Source: Epiperipatus broadwayi (lineage: Eukaryota; Onychophora; Udeonychophora; Euonychophora; Peripatidae). From it: a stretch of 64,000 nt of DNA. Positions 60,389 through 64,000 of this stretch are shown here, piece after piece. The first letter of the stretch is position 1, and each line of letters begins with the position of its first letter. The stretch lies in the NCBI GenBank assembly GCA_028023455.1, contig JAQFVV010006544.1:783434-847433 (forward strand), read 5' to 3'. The notes under the pieces were generated by a model. It made no database searches, had not been told where the DNA came from, and saw only the letters and a list, made by a program, of their open reading frames with translations. Made by a program: the position numbers and the translations under genes.

Positions 60389-63235
60389 TATATATATATA
60401 TAATTTTATAATTAAATATTAGTAAATACAGTAATCAAAAATTTTGAAAAGTACAAAAAATGTAATGGTCACTTAGGAGCACTTTTGACTATCCTCATAG
60501 TCTTTGTCAACAAATACTTTGAAAGGTTAACCTTCTCATAATTCCATGATCTTAATGTTTACTGATTACTGTATTTACTAGTACTATAACAACTCAATAA
60601 CACTTGATTATCATCGCATATGCTTGTTACCATTTTAACATTGTTTATTGTTGCATTTATATTTTAGAACTATTCAATATATTTTAAGAAGCTCTTTCAT
60701 CAATAAGTAATCATGATCTAAACGTAAATCGTAAGCTAATATTTTTCATTGTAAAGACAAATAACCTATTAATTTTTTTTTTAATAAACAGAGTTACATG
60801 TTTAACAATTTGAATAAAAACATGGAATGAATTTCCAATTTTTGAAGTTAGAATCATTTATAACTCTAAAAAGACTCATTACTGTTGATCATATTTACAA
60901 ATTAAGATATTTGAATATAGTTAAGAGCAGATGAATAAGAAGCAAAGGTTGGATATTATCATTAACCTGATTTGGCTATTAATAAGAATCAAAGTCTTGA
61001 TGTGTTGCACTATTCTCTATTAACTGAGGGGGGGGGACTCACAAATAACTGAAATCATTCTCTGGTTTGTATGTCTCTGTAGTATAGACTTATACTGTTG
61101 CATACATCTTGCAGAAGGCTTCTGCATTAATCTGCCACATTTTTGTGCCTTGTAACACACTTTTTTGTAAAGTGCATTTTGCATTTTTGTCAATATTTTT
61201 ATAATGGCTGAAAAGTTTGATAATATAAAATCTTGTTTTTATTTATATTTAAAGACAAGAAAAAAAGTTGTAATACTTGAAACAAATTACAAAAAATCTG
61301 ATCTCGTAATTGAAATGTTAAATTTATTATGCCCCTAAAAAGCATCGCAAGTGAAATTTAGAATCAAAAGAATGTTGATTTTTTTATGATACAAACAGCA
61401 TTTTCCTCTCCGATTTAGTTTGTAATGGTCAGGCATTTTATCTGCAAGTTGTGAAATATTTACATGATGTACTAAAATGTAAACATCCTGCTTTGTGCCA
61501 AAGAAAAGAGTGTAAGATCCTCCCCCACAAAGTGTCAGCCCTTCAAAACCTTGAGTATGAAACACTTTTTAATTAAATTCAGCAAGATCCAGTTGTATTC
61601 ACTCAATCTTTCTTCAAGAATTTTTTTTAATCTCTCAAATGAAAAAAATGACTCAATTTTTTTATTTGTTTGTGGACTTAGAAGTGCTGGAAAAAATATC
61701 AGAGACATTAAAACACATCACTTTGCATATATTTCTGGATTACTTTGAAAAATGAAAATCACATTTAGACTGGTGTATTATATCAAATGGATAGTAATTT
61801 GAAAGAGATTAAATTTATAACACTTAAAAATAAATAAATAATTTTTTATTATAAAATTTTGGTTATTTTAGGGTACTCCATGTATTTGAAATCAAACAGA
61901 ATTGCACAATCTAAGAATATGAAATGTCTCTAAATTGATAGTGAATAGGTAGAGAAAATGTTTGTTAATTTAGATAATGTCACCTCTGCTTTAGACTTGA
62001 AACTTAGGTTTCAAACACGGCACGCACAAATCTGTCTAATATGCTAAATATTTAAATCTTACATAGATTTCCATTTTACTGCCACACATTTCATTATTTA
62101 AAAATAATCTTAGAATATTTTAAAATATATATTTGTAGTTCCATATCAAGCTTCTGATGATTATGATTTCCAGATTAAATTGGTCTTTTGATCAATATGC
62201 AAATCTTCAGAATAAATTATATAAGTGGTTATGAGGAAATATTACATTTAAAGATATTAGAAGCCCAAATTTACTATGGTAACTCCTTCTTTCTTTAGGT
62301 CTCTCTAAAGATCTCAACAGAAGCGTGTTTCCCAGAATATACATAACAGTTTTTAGTTTACATTCACAAAAGTGATAACTCTATATGTGTTACATATACA
62401 AATGATGGTGAAACTATGATTTTTAAGAAGTGCTTTACTTTTAATATCTCCAGCAACAAGTCTTTAATATAAAGAGTATTCCACCTTTAAGATGCTTATG
62501 CTTTAATCCATACAAACAAAGCCAAAACAATGTAATATATTAGAATACAAAGCTATAGAATGCTGAAATGTATAAATAATTGGTTGCACAAACTATTTCA
62601 AAGAATATAAAATATCTACCAAGGTTAAGAGCGCTTCCCATTTCATTAGTTGTACAATATGGTAATTTACTTATATCATCTTTTATTCTAGCCAGGCTTC
62701 TATTCTAGTAACACTTCTGTGATCTTAATTTCTTTTTAATAATGAAATTGATTTTCTTATATTAATTAAATAGCTATTAAAGCTTGGAACTTTCGCCATC
62801 TGAATTACCTTTTTTTGGGGGGGGGGGGGGGGGGGGGCTTCTATAAAATTTACTTCAATTTGTACACTCATATATTTTTATAACATACGCAGCAGGGCGG
62901 CGTCTAATAAGCTCTTTCCAAAAAAAAAAAAAAAAAAATCACGTTACATAACAGCCCTGAATTGTAAAAAAAAAAATGACACAGTTCATAGAACTGGTTT
63001 CAAGTTAAACTTTTAATATATAATGAGATTAAAAGAAGGCTCTTAAATGTGTCATACTTCACGCTTTTAATAAAATAATTTATATAATTGATTATATTGT
63101 AATACTAAAAATGTGCATATTCTTAATAAAATAAGCATTTAATTAAAAAAAATATGCACAGGCTTACATTTGATAGACAATGTCTCATAACAATACAGTT
63201 GACAATTTTGCAAAATCTTACTATAAGCTGAGCTT
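60389..63235. other. Non-coding stretch with homopolymer tracts
   Basis: It contains nine G at 61028-61036, 21 G at 62817-62837 and an A-run at 62921-62938. A minus-strand frame of 76 codons (61335-61565) is less AT-rich than its surroundings but matches no family I know and has no clear splice sites at both ends. Confidence 0.5.
62817..62837 (+). repeat. Run of 21 G
   Basis: An unbroken G tract follows a T run; it can form a G-quadruplex and is prone to slippage and assembly error. Confidence 0.9.
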
Positions 63236-63425
63236 TGATCGTATATACTATATATAATAATCTGGATCATTTGATGAGAGCTAGTTTAGCACGAAATAAG
63301 TATATTGGTGATTATTTATCTTTTCGACATGTGTGTGATCAACTGTATCAGCGGTATGAGATAGCATGGGTGGTTGAGGATCATGTAAAAGTCTAAGTTC
63401 AAACCCCCATATATATTACATATAT
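63236..63425 (+). mobile_element. Family D single-arm copy
   Basis: This matches 56325-56510: GATCGTATATA, the hammerhead relic, GGTGATTATTTATCTTTT, ACATGTGTGTGATCA and a B-box-like AGTTCAAACCC (63396-63406). GGTGGTTGAGGAT just upstream resembles an A box. It ends in a TA-rich flank. Confidence 0.7.
63265..63308 (+). ncRNA. Hammerhead relic (family D, best preserved)
   Basis: TTGATGA (63271-63277; only the first base differs from CUGAUGA), stem II with GCUA/UAGC and an outer G-C pair (63278-63292), GAA 63293-63295, stem III AUA/UAU with loop AG (63296-63303), A63304, then TTGG. The C3-to-U change predicts inactivity. The stem I 5' strand has also drifted. Confidence 0.6.
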
Positions 63426-64000
63426 AGGTGCAGATATGAAAAAGTCTGTATTATTAGAAAAAAAAAATCATATTTCAAAATCTAAAAAAGAAAATATTTA
63501 AAAAGTATATAGTCGTATCGTATTTTAAACTTATAGCCTTCAAAATACATTTCATTAAGTAATAACACTAATAATAGAGCCGAATTAGAATATTATTGTT
63601 TTTTAAATAAGACCATTAGATTTTTTTTTTTTACTTTTTATCTAAAATTTAAATATTAATTTAAACTTATGCATTAGGCAATCTTTCTTTTTTTTCCTCT
63701 TCTAATTCTGACATCAATTTTTTTATTAACATTAAAAATAAATAGAAACTTTAATATTAGAATTTTAGATTACATAAATATTTTTATAATTTATATAAAA
63801 AGTCCTATTTACGTTATTCTACTAATTTAATTATTAAAAACAATTTAGAGGATGAAGTAATGCAATTTGAAGTATTTTTACATTTTAATGGATTTTTATT
63901 ATTATAATAACATCTATTAACTTCATAAGTAATGTATTGTTAATATAATCGTATATATACTTAATATATATATATATATATAGTGCCATTTATTTATATA
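63426..64000. other. AT-rich non-coding end of window
   Basis: Nothing recognisable was seen beyond A/T runs and a TA tract near 63965. Confidence 0.55.

Overview
The window is very AT-rich, intron-bearing animal DNA with almost no protein-coding capacity. It carries Penelope-like retroelements with a GIY-YIG domain, two LINE pseudogenes, a tRNA-derived SINE, a Merlin/ISXO2-type transposase remnant and many tandem or foldback repeats. This mix suggests an invertebrate metazoan, plausibly a lophotrochozoan such as a mollusc; the species assignment is an inference.

Only one host gene piece is convincing: the last coding exon of a Ras-family GTPase on the minus strand (13760-14094). Its upstream exons were not found and probably lie beyond the window's right edge or in unrecognised short exons.

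The most notable content is a set of repeats that carry the conserved core of the hammerhead ribozyme (CUGANGA, a short stem II, GAA, a very short self-complementary stem III, then UH). Family A is a 420-424 bp tandem unit: three plus-oriented copies (57199-58330) join head-to-head with five minus-oriented copies (58331-60388), and there is one solo copy at 38768-39080. Most ribozyme cores in family A look intact. Older relatives with damaged cores are family B (46944-47736, inserted into a LINE with a 13-bp target duplication), family C (56535-57165, next to the array), family E (39081-39520, two cores about 400 bp apart) and family F (foldback elements at 4097-4374, 8489-8756 and 20625-20815). 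Family D (55622-56512 and 63236-63425) joins a damaged hammerhead to a tRNA B-box-like motif. This resembles the metazoan retrozymes described in the literature, which are thought to be moved by Penelope-like elements, and a tandem pair of such elements sits at 28841-32622.

Layout: 1-640 LINE 3' remnant; 640-13500 non-coding DNA with SINEs and foldback elements; 13500-14094 Ras 3' end; 14100-21180 non-coding, including a CpG-richer block at 18180-19420; 21229-22092 a very large TCTA microsatellite; 22093-28560 non-coding with a Merlin remnant; 28561-33225 MITE and Penelope-like elements; 33450-38300 LINE pseudogene on plus; 38340-39525 repeats; 39525-45060 non-coding; 45370-48420 LINE pseudogene on minus with family B inside; 48430-55540 non-coding; 55540-60388 hammerhead repeat cluster; 60389-64000 non-coding with homopolymer tracts.
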